Below, piece after piece: positions 38,493-45,197 of a DNA stretch of 45,197 bases. Every line of letters begins with the position of its first letter. Position 1 is the stretch's first letter. Under the pieces are notes generated by a model that was not told the DNA's origin, did not search any database, and saw nothing but the letters and a program-made list of their open reading frames with translations. The translations under genes and the position numbers were made by a program. The stretch is from Bacillota bacterium (GTDB taxonomy: Bacteria > Bacillota > Negativicutes > Sporomusales > CTSoil-080): the NCBI GenBank assembly GCA_017889635.1, contig JAGGAC010000040.1, forward strand, positions 1 through 45,197, read 5' to 3'.

Positions 38493-38620
38493 GCGCTGGC
38501 GCTTGCCTGAACGTATTCGGCAAGCGGACGAGGAAGAGGTTAATCGAAAAGTCGGCGGATGCCTCTCGGCTACTGCGGCCGTTAGCAGTCGACAAAACCG
38601 CGGGGTGACCTGCGGGACAA
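38493..38620 (+). ncRNA. glmS ribozyme (glucosamine-6-phosphate-activated, self-cleaving)
   Basis: The leader of glmS contains the conserved ribozyme core. The predicted cleavage site is between A 38492 and G 38493 (AA-GCGC). P2 is GCTTGCC (38501-38507) with GGCAAGC (38519-38525); then GGACGAGGAAGAGGTTAATC, TCGGCGGATGCCTCTCGGC, the CGGCCGTTAGCAG segment and ACAAAACCGC follow the family pattern. P4 is CCGCGGG/CCTGCGG capped by GTGA. GlcN6P acts as cofactor for self-cleavage, after which the mRNA is degraded, giving feedback control of GlmS. The 3' limit is approximate. Confidence 0.92.
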
Positions 38621-38678
38621 AACGCCTGTGGCAGAAAAAAACAAAGAAAACAGACAAAATATAGGAGGAATATACCTA

Positions 38679-40508
38679 ATGTGTGGTATTGTTGGATATA
38701 TTGGCCCTAAACAGGCTGCTCAATTTTTGATTGAAGGATTAAAAAAATTAGAATACCGGGGATATGACTCAGCCGGTATTGCCGTATATGATGGCAGTAA
38801 GATTAATGTTGAGAAAAGTGTGGGCAGGCTCAATGTTTTAGAGAAAAAGGTAGAACAGATTGCTCCAAAAGGTCATGTAGGTATTGGGCACACTCGTTGG
38901 GCGACTCATGGTCGTCCGTCTGATGCTAATTCGCATCCTCATACCGATTGTAGCGGCAATTTTGTGGTTGTGCACAACGGAATTATTGAGAATTATCTCC
39001 ATCTGAAGGAAAAGCTTATTGCCAAAGGTCATGTTTTTACCTCTGAGACTGATACTGAGGTACTGGCTCACCTGGTTGAAGAGCATTACCAGGGTGACTT
39101 TGAAGCGGCGGTAAAAAAGGTTTTGGCTGATGTCGAGGGTTCTTATGCAATGGTTTTTCTTTCTAACTATGAACCGGACAAAATAATCTGTTCTAAGCAG
39201 GATAATCCGTTGGTTATCGGTTTGGGCGACGGGGAAAATTTTGTTGCTTCTGATATTCCGGCGATTATTAATCGTACTCGCAAAACGTATATTTTGAGTG
39301 ACGGAGAAATGGCTATTGTTACTAAGGATTCGGTCTGGGTGATGAATCGGCAAGGCGTTCCGGTCAGTAAAAAGGTCTTTGAGGTGCATTGGGATGCCGA
39401 AGCTGCCGAAAAAGGCGGCTACGAACATTTCATGATTAAAGAAATCTATGAGCAACCCAAAGCGATTCGTGAAACTACTGCTGGCCGTCTGGCTAAGGAC
39501 GATAGTAGTATAATTTTTGATGAATTGAAATGGACCAAAGATGATGTAGCTGCTATTAGGAAAATTACTATTGTTGCCTGTGGTACTGCTTACCATGCTG
39601 GGATAGTTGGCAAGTATTACCTTGAACAGTTAGCTCGAATTCCGGTCGAAGTAGATGTAGCTTCAGAGTTTAGATATCGTTCGCCACTAGTTGATGACAA
39701 AACATTGGCGATTGTTATCAGCCAATCAGGAGAAACACTTGATACACTGGCGGCGCTTAAGGAAGCAAAAAAACTCGGCGCCAGGACGTTGGCGATCACC
39801 AATGTAGTTGGGTCATCGATCGCTCGTGAAGCCGATCAGGTCATTTATACTCAGGCTGGACCGGAAATTGCGGTGGCGTCAACCAAGGCTTATACTACTC
39901 AGCTTATCGGTCTCTTAATGGTGGCCTTATATTTTGCTGCTTTCAAGGGAACTTTGCCAGAGGAGCGGATACAGGCAATAATCAGGGGGCTTAAACAATT
40001 GCCAAGTCAGGCCCATGAAATACTAGAAGATGTTGAGGCTATCAAGACCTTTGCTAAGGAGTATGGCTTTAATGAAGATGTGTTTTTTATCGGGCGGTCG
40101 TTGGACTACGCTGTGGCCCTCGAAGGTTCATTGAAATTAAAGGAGATTTCGTATATTCATGCTGAAGCTTATGCTGCCGGTGAACTGAAACATGGTACGC
40201 TGGCTCTCATAATTGAAGGTGTGCCAGTCATCGCGTTGGCTACACAACGCGATGTATATGAAAAAACGTTAAGTAATATTAAAGAAGTTAAGGCTCGCGA
40301 TGCAGTGGTAATTGGTATCGGAATGCAAGGTGATGAGGAGATTAAAAAGTATGTCGATCATACCATTTTGATACCTGTTACTGATAAATATTTGGCTCCG
40401 ATATTGGCGGTTATACCTCTCCAACTCTTAGCTTATTATGCTGCTGTTACCCGTGGTGCTGATGTCGATAAGCCGCGTAATCTAGCTAAAAGCGTAACTG
40501 TGGAATAA
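38679..40508 (+). CDS. glmS: Glutamine-fructose-6-phosphate aminotransferase (isomerizing)
   Basis: A 609-residue enzyme making glucosamine-6-P, the entry step to UDP-GlcNAc. The catalytic N-terminal cysteine follows the initiator Met (MCGIVGYIG). HTRWATHGRPSD and VVHNGIIENY belong to the glutaminase domain. Two SIS domains follow (SQSGETLDTLAALKEAKK; the KEISYIHAEAYAAGELKHG region), ending in the conserved KPRNLAKSVTVE. ATG 38679 has TAGGAGG, and only this start exposes the catalytic cysteine. Controlled by the ribozyme upstream. Confidence 0.98.
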   Translation: MCGIVGYIGPKQAAQFLIEGLKKLEYRGYDSAGIAVYDGSKINVEKSVGRLNVLEKKVEQIAPKGHVGIGHTRWATHGRPSDANSHPHTDCSGNFVVVHNGIIENYLHLKEKLIAKGHVFTSETDTEVLAHLVEEHYQGDFEAAVKKVLADVEGSYAMVFLSNYEPDKIICSKQDNPLVIGLGDGENFVASDIPAIINRTRKTYILSDGEMAIVTKDSVWVMNRQGVPVSKKVFEVHWDAEAAEKGGYEHFMIKEIYEQPKAIRETTAGRLAKDDSSIIFDELKWTKDDVAAIRKITIVACGTAYHAGIVGKYYLEQLARIPVEVDVASEFRYRSPLVDDKTLAIVISQSGETLDTLAALKEAKKLGARTLAITNVVGSSIAREADQVIYTQAGPEIAVASTKAYTTQLIGLLMVALYFAAFKGTLPEERIQAIIRGLKQLPSQAHEILEDVEAIKTFAKEYGFNEDVFFIGRSLDYAVALEGSLKLKEISYIHAEAYAAGELKHGTLALIIEGVPVIALATQRDVYEKTLSNIKEVKARDAVVIGIGMQGDEEIKKYVDHTILIPVTDKYLAPILAVIPLQLLAYYAAVTRGADVDKPRNLAKSVTVE

Positions 40509-40524
40509 AATAGATAATAACATC

Positions 40525-40566
40525 AAAACCAGGACTCGCCTTAGGGCGATTAAGTCCTGGTTTTTT
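40525..40566 (+). terminator. Intrinsic terminator after glmS
   Basis: AAAACCAGGACT (40525-40536) pairs with AGTCCTGGTTTT (40553-40564), with an inner CGCC/GGCG stem, then a T-run to 40566. A strong terminator that ends the cda-glm block. The following 175 bases to the next promoter hold no gene that I can support. Confidence 0.93.
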
Positions 40567-40742
40567 AGTTTGGCAAACATAAGAGTATTTAAGGCATGTC
40601 AAATAGTATAAGCCTTTTTATGATGCTAGGATTAAAGAGAGGACAATACGATTATTGGTACTTATAGCTTTCTTTTGCAATACCAACTTAATTACATAAC
40701 ATGTTTATCTAAATACTATACAAAATTATAAGGAAAAATATA

Positions 40743-40771
40743 TTGACCGATTGAAATAAAATGTAGATAAT
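40743..40771 (+). promoter_or_regulatory. Promoter before the small membrane peptide
   Basis: TTGACC (40743-40748), 17-base spacer, GATAAT (40766-40771), in AT-rich sequence. About 83 bases separate it from the GTG start at 40855. It is the first promoter-like sequence after the glmS terminator and marks the start of the accessory region. Confidence 0.6.
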
Positions 40772-40854
40772 ATAAAAGGTTAATAAAGAAAAGGCTGATG
40801 GTTTAAAAGAAAATCAAAAGCAATGGATTTCATAAGTGCGAGGAGAGGGGAGAT

Positions 40855-40971
40855 GTGAACGAGTATATGAAAGCACCCCAAACTACAAATCAGAAAATAG
40901 TGCGCTTTGCCATTGTTTTCGGTGTGGGAATGGCAGTTTTTTTTACGATAACTATTTTGCGGCATATGTAA
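40855..40971 (+). CDS. 38-residue single-pass membrane peptide
   Basis: GTG at 40855 is preceded by a very strong ribosome binding site (GAGGAGAGGGGAG, 40839-40851). The product begins MNEYMKAPQTTNQKIVRF and continues with a hydrophobic stretch (AIVFGVGMAVFFTITIL) and a short RHM tail, so a basic/polar N-terminus is followed by one membrane helix. I do not recognise the family. Promoter, ribosome binding site and a clean hydrophobic helix make it more credible than chance. It ends 12 bases before the left inverted repeat of the 607-bp element. It could be a small regulatory membrane peptide or a toxin-like peptide; nothing shows which. Confidence 0.6.
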   Translation: MNEYMKAPQTTNQKIVRFAIVFGVGMAVFFTITILRHM

Positions 40972-40983
40972 TAAATAGGCAGG

Positions 40984-41012
40984 TTGTTCTTTAACAAAGT
41001 TCTGAAAGTCTT
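40984..41012 (+). repeat. Left terminal inverted repeat
   Basis: 29 bases beginning TTGTTCTTTAAC and ending AAAGTTCTGAAAGTCTT. It differs from its partner at 41562-41590 only by two C/T changes. Confidence 0.8.
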
Positions 41013-41089
41013 GATGGTAGAGCTATGTTTTACAAAAAAATTACTAATGTATGTATATTGATTACTTGAATATATGGAGGAGTATTACT

Positions 41090-41512
41090 ATGATTATTGG
41101 AATGATATTCGGATTAATTATTGGGTTAGCATTCTATGGGCTTGGTTGCTATATAACCTGTCGGTTATTACAAAAGTTTGTGCCATCTACTGAATTGAAA
41201 GAATGTCTAATACCATTTTGGAATATGTATCTTGTTTTGCGTGTTGCAGTAACTAATCCAGTTCCTTATTTTTGGTACATTGTATTGCCTTCGTTGGTGC
41301 TTGGCTTTTTAGGAGGGCTGTTGGATTTATCGGCTTTAAGAAGCCTTGGCAGTTTGATTGGCGCAATATTGTGGGCGCGAGCTATGGGCCTAATTGCTGA
41401 AAAACTAGGGAAAAACTTTTGGGCGTTTGCCGTTTTAACAGTAATTCCTGTTGGTAATTTTGTTGGGTTGTGCATATTGGCCTTTGATGACAGCAAGCCT
41501 TTAGAGAGATAA
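41090..41512 (+). CDS. Small polytopic membrane protein (DUF5684-like)
   Basis: A 140-residue protein with about four hydrophobic segments. The pattern CLIPFWNMYLVLRVA in the middle, AEKLGKNFWAFAVLTVIPVGNF and the end LCILAFDDSK resembles the DUF5684-type family, in which a Pro-x-x-Asn turn, a later FGK-like segment and a LAFGDSxY end recur. The resemblance is by memory, and function is unknown. ATG 41090 follows GGAGGA. It is the only gene inside the 607-bp inverted-repeat element, so it may be cargo. Confidence 0.7.
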   Translation: MIIGMIFGLIIGLAFYGLGCYITCRLLQKFVPSTELKECLIPFWNMYLVLRVAVTNPVPYFWYIVLPSLVLGFLGGLLDLSALRSLGSLIGAILWARAMGLIAEKLGKNFWAFAVLTVIPVGNFVGLCILAFDDSKPLER

Positions 41513-41561
41513 GAGTTTTTATATAAAACATTAAGGTTAATTTATAAAAGCGAAGCTTGAA

Positions 41562-41590
41562 AAGACTTTCAGAACTTTATTAAAAAACAA
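41562..41590 (-). repeat. Right terminal inverted repeat
   Basis: Reverse-complement partner of 40984-41012, 27 of 29 bases identical. It lies 49 bases after the stop of the membrane-protein gene. Confidence 0.8.
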
Positions 41591-41662
41591 TGATTGCGGA
41601 AGAAAAATGATAGTTAACTGGTTTTGGTGGGTGGGGTGAATGTTTATCAAGGAGTTGAAAGT

Positions 41663-42493
41663 ATGACGGGTATTATAGCGCAATTAATCGCATTGGTTTC
41701 GTATGGCAATGAATTTTTTGCAACAGGCAATATTGCAAATGATTATTTTCCTGCAAATAGCACATTCACCTATTGCAATACGGCTGATTTTCGAATTATT
41801 AGGAAACGGTTTTTGAGCTCGGAAAAGAAAGAAAGTGTTGTGGCAGAAAATCCGCTGGAATGGTTTCGGTGGCTTAAAGTAAATGGGTGTCAAAGATTAA
41901 GGCTTAGTTATAAGGGGTCAGATGATACAGCAATAGCGCGGGACTATAAATTGGCAGGTTTTGTAGGCGGCGGTGGAACGTGGCTGTTAGAAGCTGTATA
42001 TCCGAAACATAGAGACTGTTGGGCAAATCGCTGGGAAGTAAACAGGAGGAATGCAGATGATAGGAAGATATGGAGTGTTAATTATAGACGTATAATGGCT
42101 AAGCAACCTATTTATGATGCGAGCTTTGATATAAGAAAAGCAGCGGAGAATCTAGAAGAAGCGCTGATCCAAATTAGTAGTTTTGCACGGAGGCAACACC
42201 TGAACAATGGAATAGCGTGGGCCGGTATATTTGAGCAGGCGCGGCAAATTATGCGTAATCAGACATTGCGAAGTGATTACTTTCATCAAGATCTTATTGT
42301 AAATAAAAATTATTCCCTGCTTGCGCAGAAGACTATCTTTTCAGCTGCTTCGGCTTGGGTATTTGGTGGAATGGGTTCCTGGAATGACCTCGGTTTTGAG
42401 AGTGAAAAAGACCAGTTGCGGTATGAAGATTTATCCGCCCAGCTATACAAAGCGATAATAGAAGCGACTATTACCGTAATAAATTCGTATTGA
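41663..42493 (+). CDS. Conserved hypothetical protein, 276 residues
   Basis: I cannot name this family, but it looks like a conserved one. The sequence has a tryptophan/glycine-rich core: NPLEWFRWLKVNGCQRLRL, AGFVGGGGTWLLEAVYP, NRWEVNRRNADDRKIWSVNY, and near the end AASAWVFGGMGSWNDLGFE. A helical segment of roughly residues 165-185 (AAENLEEALIQISSFAR) precedes the last part. No signal peptide or membrane helix is convincing, so it is probably cytosolic. AAGGAG selects ATG 41663. Its stop is 11 bases before the DUF1963 gene, suggesting an operon. Confidence 0.75.
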   Translation: MTGIIAQLIALVSYGNEFFATGNIANDYFPANSTFTYCNTADFRIIRKRFLSSEKKESVVAENPLEWFRWLKVNGCQRLRLSYKGSDDTAIARDYKLAGFVGGGGTWLLEAVYPKHRDCWANRWEVNRRNADDRKIWSVNYRRIMAKQPIYDASFDIRKAAENLEEALIQISSFARRQHLNNGIAWAGIFEQARQIMRNQTLRSDYFHQDLIVNKNYSLLAQKTIFSAASAWVFGGMGSWNDLGFESEKDQLRYEDLSAQLYKAIIEATITVINSY

Positions 42494-42504
42494 TGGAGGC
42501 TATT

Positions 42505-43437
42505 ATGCTTACTGCAGAATTGCAAGAGAAATTAAACAAATTTATCGCGAAATATGAACTAGAAAGCATACAAGAATTGTTGTTACAACATGCTGAAGTT
42601 TGTATAGGTATTAAGCTGACTAAGGAAGAAGACTACAGCAGCATTGGCAACAGCAGGATTGCAGGTCAGCCTGATTTGCCGCCAGAATTTGAGTGGCCGG
42701 GTACTAATAAGGAGTATTATACTTTTCTTGCACAAATTAACTTGAGTGAAGTTCCTGGCAATTTTATAAATCATTTGCCCAAGTCAGGAATGCTGTACTT
42801 TTTTTTGGGCGTTGATGAATCAGTTTATGACATCGCTCACAAGGTACTTTATTATGATGGTGATTTATCTCGCTTAAAACTAACTCTGCCACCTGAAGGT
42901 AAAGAAGCGTGTTCGTCTGAATATCGCAATTTTATTTCCTATCAAATAGCTTTTGCTCCTGATTATTGTATTCGTCATAGTAGTCAGATTATTGAGTTCC
43001 TGCAAGATAGATATGAAGCAGCCTATCGTGAACTTAATTATGAAGATAGTCAACTGTGGGGGCGCCCAGCTGGTTTTGCCGGCGATGCGCGGCGTGATGC
43101 ATATTTTTGCCGTAATGGGTTGGAGAGCTTATTATTTAATTATTTTGAAACACCAGAGAAAATTAAAGCAAAGGCGAAAATGACTCGAGCAAAGGGAAGA
43201 GAAGAGTATGCGGAAAAACTCGAAAATGTTATACTTCCCCAGTTAATTGAGTATACAACGAATAAGAAGCGCCATGATCAGGCAATTAAAAATTGGCAAT
43301 TGTTGTTTAAGTTTGCTTCGTTAGAGGAAGCGGGCATGAACTGGTGGGATGCGGGGATACTGCAATTTTTAATTGATATAAATGACCTGGGAAAACGTAA
43401 TTTTACTAATACATATGCTAATATTGCGCCAAGCTGA
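42505..43437 (+). CDS. DUF1963 (YwqG-like) family protein
   Basis: A 310-residue soluble protein. SRIAGQPDLPPEFEWP near residue 50, followed by YYTFLAQINLSEVP and SGMLYFFLGVDES, is the DUF1963/YwqG signature (GGxPxLPxxxxWP, then FLxQINL). The middle has QLWGRPAGFAGDARRD, resembling the family's LLGHPxxIQGD segment. YwqG homologues occur beside polymorphic toxin and immunity genes, but no biochemical role is proven. The C-terminal 100 residues (charged, then LLFKFASLEEAGMNWWDAGILQFLI) also match this family. GGAGG favours ATG 42505 over ATG 42493. Confidence 0.85.
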   Translation: MLTAELQEKLNKFIAKYELESIQELLLQHAEVCIGIKLTKEEDYSSIGNSRIAGQPDLPPEFEWPGTNKEYYTFLAQINLSEVPGNFINHLPKSGMLYFFLGVDESVYDIAHKVLYYDGDLSRLKLTLPPEGKEACSSEYRNFISYQIAFAPDYCIRHSSQIIEFLQDRYEAAYRELNYEDSQLWGRPAGFAGDARRDAYFCRNGLESLLFNYFETPEKIKAKAKMTRAKGREEYAEKLENVILPQLIEYTTNKKRHDQAIKNWQLLFKFASLEEAGMNWWDAGILQFLIDINDLGKRNFTNTYANIAPS

Positions 43438-43482
43438 AAGTAATACGATAGTGGATTTGAGAACCATAATAGGAGGAATGTT

Positions 43483-43821
43483 GTGAAAATACGACTAGGG
43501 GGATTATTACTTATATTAGGCGGGTTGGTTCTGGGGTATTTTTTTATTTACACGCCTGTGGAGGAAGCCACGCAAGGAGCTAAGACCATTTCAACATCAA
43601 TGAAAGGCGCAGTACTTACACCAATGGTTTTGGTTCTGGGGATAGGTATGTTAATCTGGGGTGAAAGGTTTACAACAGTTATTAGTAATACACCGGAAAA
43701 AGCCAAACGATATGGGAAAACATCTTTGGTTGGCTGGATGGTTTTAGGGACTGCGATGCTAAGTGGTTTTGGTGTATATTATTGGTTGGAGAATGCGCTT
43801 AAAGCATACGGCTATTATTAA
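43483..43821 (+). CDS. Small membrane protein, three predicted helices
   Basis: A 112-residue protein with hydrophobic segments near residues 5-25, 43-60 and 81-102, and short polar loops (VEEATQGAKTISTSMKG; NTPEKAKRYGKTS). I do not recognise the family. GTG 43483 follows AGGAGG. It is 45 bases after the DUF1963 gene with no terminator between, so it may be the last gene of that group. Confidence 0.7.
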   Translation: MKIRLGGLLLILGGLVLGYFFIYTPVEEATQGAKTISTSMKGAVLTPMVLVLGIGMLIWGERFTTVISNTPEKAKRYGKTSLVGWMVLGTAMLSGFGVYYWLENALKAYGYY

Positions 43822-43989
43822 TTTTATCAATAATAGGGGTTTAGTATGTAGATGCGGATATCGGCCGATTTCATAATCATATCGTTGCAAAATGCTGAAT
43901 AAATTCCGTATGTTGCATTATGGTGAACTAATAGTATGACACGAATATGGTACACAGAGCCCAATTTGAATATGGTATAGTTTAACTAG

Positions 43990-44020
43990 AAAAAGGCTGC
44001 CCGGAGAGGGTGGCTTTTTT
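43990..44020 (+). terminator. Intrinsic terminator
   Basis: AAAAAGGCTGCCC and GGGTGGCTTTTTT pair almost fully (two G-U pairs) around GGAGA, with a T-run. It separates the accessory genes from the repeat protein. The 168 bases before it hold no gene; a 10-base direct repeat GAATATGGTA occurs twice there, about 27 bases apart. Confidence 0.85.
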
Positions 44021-44101
44021 ATTTATGCAGGAGGTGAACTAGGATGTAGTTGCAGATAGTAGTTCGATAATCGTGATACTTTAAAGAGGAGGCAGGCGGA
44101 G

Positions 44102-45197
44102 ATGAAAAATCTCGAAGTCGTTTGTGGGGTAAAAAGCAGTGAAAAGGTGATCACAACGACGATTACGGAAAAAAATAAGAAATATGGGGCAACGGATACC
44201 GATGTGTCTAGTGTGTATGTTGACTATGAAGGTAACTTAACGTTGATTAATCCGACAATTACGAAGAGCGGCGATACTTCGTCGTCAAACGCCAGCAGTT
44301 CAACCGGACTCAATGCGGCGGTATGGGCAAAGGGCGCTAGTACGGTGACGATTTCTGACGGTACGGTGACAACTGACGCTGTCGGAGGTAACGGGGTTTT
44401 CGCCGCTGATTTAGGTACAGCGGTAACGCTCTCGGATCTTACGATTGAAACCAGCGCTGATTATGCTCATGGCGTGGATGCGGTTAATGGCGCGTTGATA
44501 ACGCTTAATAATGTGACGGTAACTACAGAGGGAGCGCATTGTTCTGCTATTGCCACGGATGCCGGAAGAGGGAATGCAACCACGCTAGTGGTTGCCGGTG
44601 GTACGTTTGTTGCTAATGGTGAAGGTTCGGCAGCGATTTATTGTGACGGCGACGGTGTCGTTACGGTATCTGATGCTACGGCTACAGCTACCAATGATAA
44701 TGGCGCTGTAATTGATCGCAATGGGATTCTTAGTTTGAGCAATACTGTTCTTGTTGGTTCAGTCAATGGAATTATGGTCCATGACTCTGAATCATCAACG
44801 CGAACGGCGATTATAAGCATTGATGGGGGTTCAGTTACCGGGCAGGGAGGTGCCGGGATTTTGATTACTGGTACCGGAATGACGGCGGAGGTTACGGTTA
44901 CTGGCGGCGCTGTTATCAGCGGGAGCAATGATACTATTATTGAAGCGGCTGAGGACGGACAGGCAATTTTTACTGCTGACGGAGAAACTTTGGCCGGAAA
45001 TTTAGTTTCTGACAATACTTCACTTACAGCTGTTTTGCAAAACGGAACTATTTTGACAGGATGTATCAATGGTGAAAATACAGCTTCAGCAATTAATTTG
45101 ACACTTGATGAAACAAGCACATGGAGTGTAACCGGAACATCGTATCTGACAACATTTACTGATGCCGATACTAGTTTAGCTAACATTGATGATAATG
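44102..45197 (+). CDS. Beta-helix-like repeat protein, N-terminal part (runs off window)
   Basis: An open frame of at least 365 residues from ATG 44102 (AGAGGAGG nine bases upstream) with no stop before the right edge. The sequence is rich in Thr, Gly, Ala, Ser, Asn and Val. Short repeated strands such as GASTVTISDGTVTT, GTAVTLSDLTIET, GALITLNNVTVTT and GDGVVTVSDATATA recur every 22-26 residues, the pattern of a right-handed parallel beta-helix (pectate-lyase/adhesin type). No N-terminal signal peptide is visible (MKNLEVVCGVKSSEK). Probably a surface or secreted adhesin whose export signal or anchor lies elsewhere; function unproven. Confidence 0.8.
   Translation, partial: MKNLEVVCGVKSSEKVITTTITEKNKKYGATDTDVSSVYVDYEGNLTLINPTITKSGDTSSSNASSSTGLNAAVWAKGASTVTISDGTVTTDAVGGNGVFAADLGTAVTLSDLTIETSADYAHGVDAVNGALITLNNVTVTTEGAHCSAIATDAGRGNATTLVVAGGTFVANGEGSAAIYCDGDGVVTVSDATATATNDNGAVIDRNGILSLSNTVLVGSVNGIMVHDSESSTRTAIISIDGGSVTGQGGAGILITGTGMTAEVTVTGGAVISGSNDTIIEAAEDGQAIFTADGETLAGNLVSDNTSLTAVLQNGTILTGCINGENTASAINLTLDETSTWSVTGTSYLTTFTDADTSLANIDDN

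Larger units (their letters stand above)
40984..41590. mobile_element. 607-bp element bounded by 29-bp inverted repeats
   Basis: The left end (40984-41012) and the reverse complement of the right end (41562-41590) match at 27 of 29 positions, including the uninterrupted 17-mer AAAGTTCTGAAAGTCTT. Similarity stops abruptly on both sides, so these behave as true terminal repeats. The interior carries one intact membrane-protein gene and no transposase. No target-site duplication is evident. It may be a non-autonomous (MITE-like) transposable unit with cargo, or a segment inverted by a recombinase encoded elsewhere. Confidence 0.65.

Noticed and set aside
38838-39596. Long minus-strand open frame inside glmS (252 codons)
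   Set aside because: Shadow of the glmS coding frame, with no ribosome binding site and no recognisable motifs.
40591-40620. AAGGC/GCCTT stem followed by TTTTTA
   Set aside because: Five-pair stem with a 16-base loop, only 25 bases after the strong glmS terminator and with no gene in front of it; too weak to call.
40780-40965. 61-codon minus-strand frame in the gap after glmS
   Set aside because: No ribosome binding site or family resemblance; it overlaps the better-supported plus-strand peptide with promoter and strong ribosome binding site.
43943-43980. Direct repeat GAATATGGTA, two copies
   Set aside because: Only ten bases and two copies in AT-rich non-coding sequence; no array, so no CRISPR or iteron claim.
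44638-45186. 182-codon open frame on the minus strand within the repeat protein
   Set aside because: It is antisense to the beta-helix frame; its valine/serine/proline-rich composition is simply the complement of the Thr/Gly/Ala repeats, and there is no ribosome binding site.
1-45197. CRISPR arrays, prophage genes, tRNA or rRNA genes
   Set aside because: No regularly spaced repeats, phage structural or integrase genes, or tRNA-like cloverleaf sequences were noticed; the inverted-repeat element has no transposase.

Overview
The window is 45 kb of core chromosome from a Gram-positive-lineage anaerobe, most likely a spore-forming member of the Negativicutes (Sporomusa/Pelosinus-like). That placement is inference. 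It rests on the gene order (tuf, then S10-spc-alpha with a KOW protein between map and infA, then the ECF transporter genes, truA, rplM and rpsI), strong GGAGG ribosome binding sites, a CwlD-type spore amidase, a glmS ribozyme, a CdaA/CdaR cyclic-di-AMP locus, and zinc-type S14, S4, L36 and adenylate kinase.

Layout. 1-184: 3' end of tuf. 349-15588: a complete, canonical S10-spc-alpha ribosomal superoperon, including secY, adk, map, infA and rpoA. Its one defect is at the rplN-rplX junction, where the N-terminal KOW part of L24 is missing. 15728-18934: energizing module of an ECF vitamin/metal transporter (ecfA1, ecfA2, ecfT) and truA. 19106-19901: rplM and an rpsI with an internal frameshifting deletion. 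20098-20853 (minus): GT51 monofunctional transglycosylase. 20993-24085: cwlD, then a LigB-like / AMMECR1 / radical-SAM trio (AmmeMemoRadiSam-type, function unknown). 24236-32288: argCJBDFGH, the whole glutamate-to-arginine route by the cyclic argJ path, behind a sigma-A-type promoter overlapped by a likely pair of ArgR boxes. 32359-33432: branched-chain aminotransferase. 33622-40508: cdaA, cdaR, a FAD dehydrogenase, glmM, a glmS ribozyme and glmS. This block joins c-di-AMP signalling with UDP-GlcNAc precursor supply. 40567-43821: an AT-rich accessory stretch with a 38-residue membrane peptide, a 607-bp element bounded by 29-bp inverted repeats that carries one membrane-protein gene, and three further proteins of unknown function, one in the DUF1963/YwqG family. 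44102-end: start of a Thr/Gly/Ala-rich beta-helix-like repeat protein that runs off the window.

Worth a second look: the inverted-repeat-bounded element at 40984-41590; the two damaged ribosomal protein genes (rplX, rpsI), which are either assembly errors or real lesions; the small membrane peptide with its own promoter; and the signal-less repeat protein at the right edge. No CRISPR array, prophage, tRNA, rRNA or transposase gene was seen.
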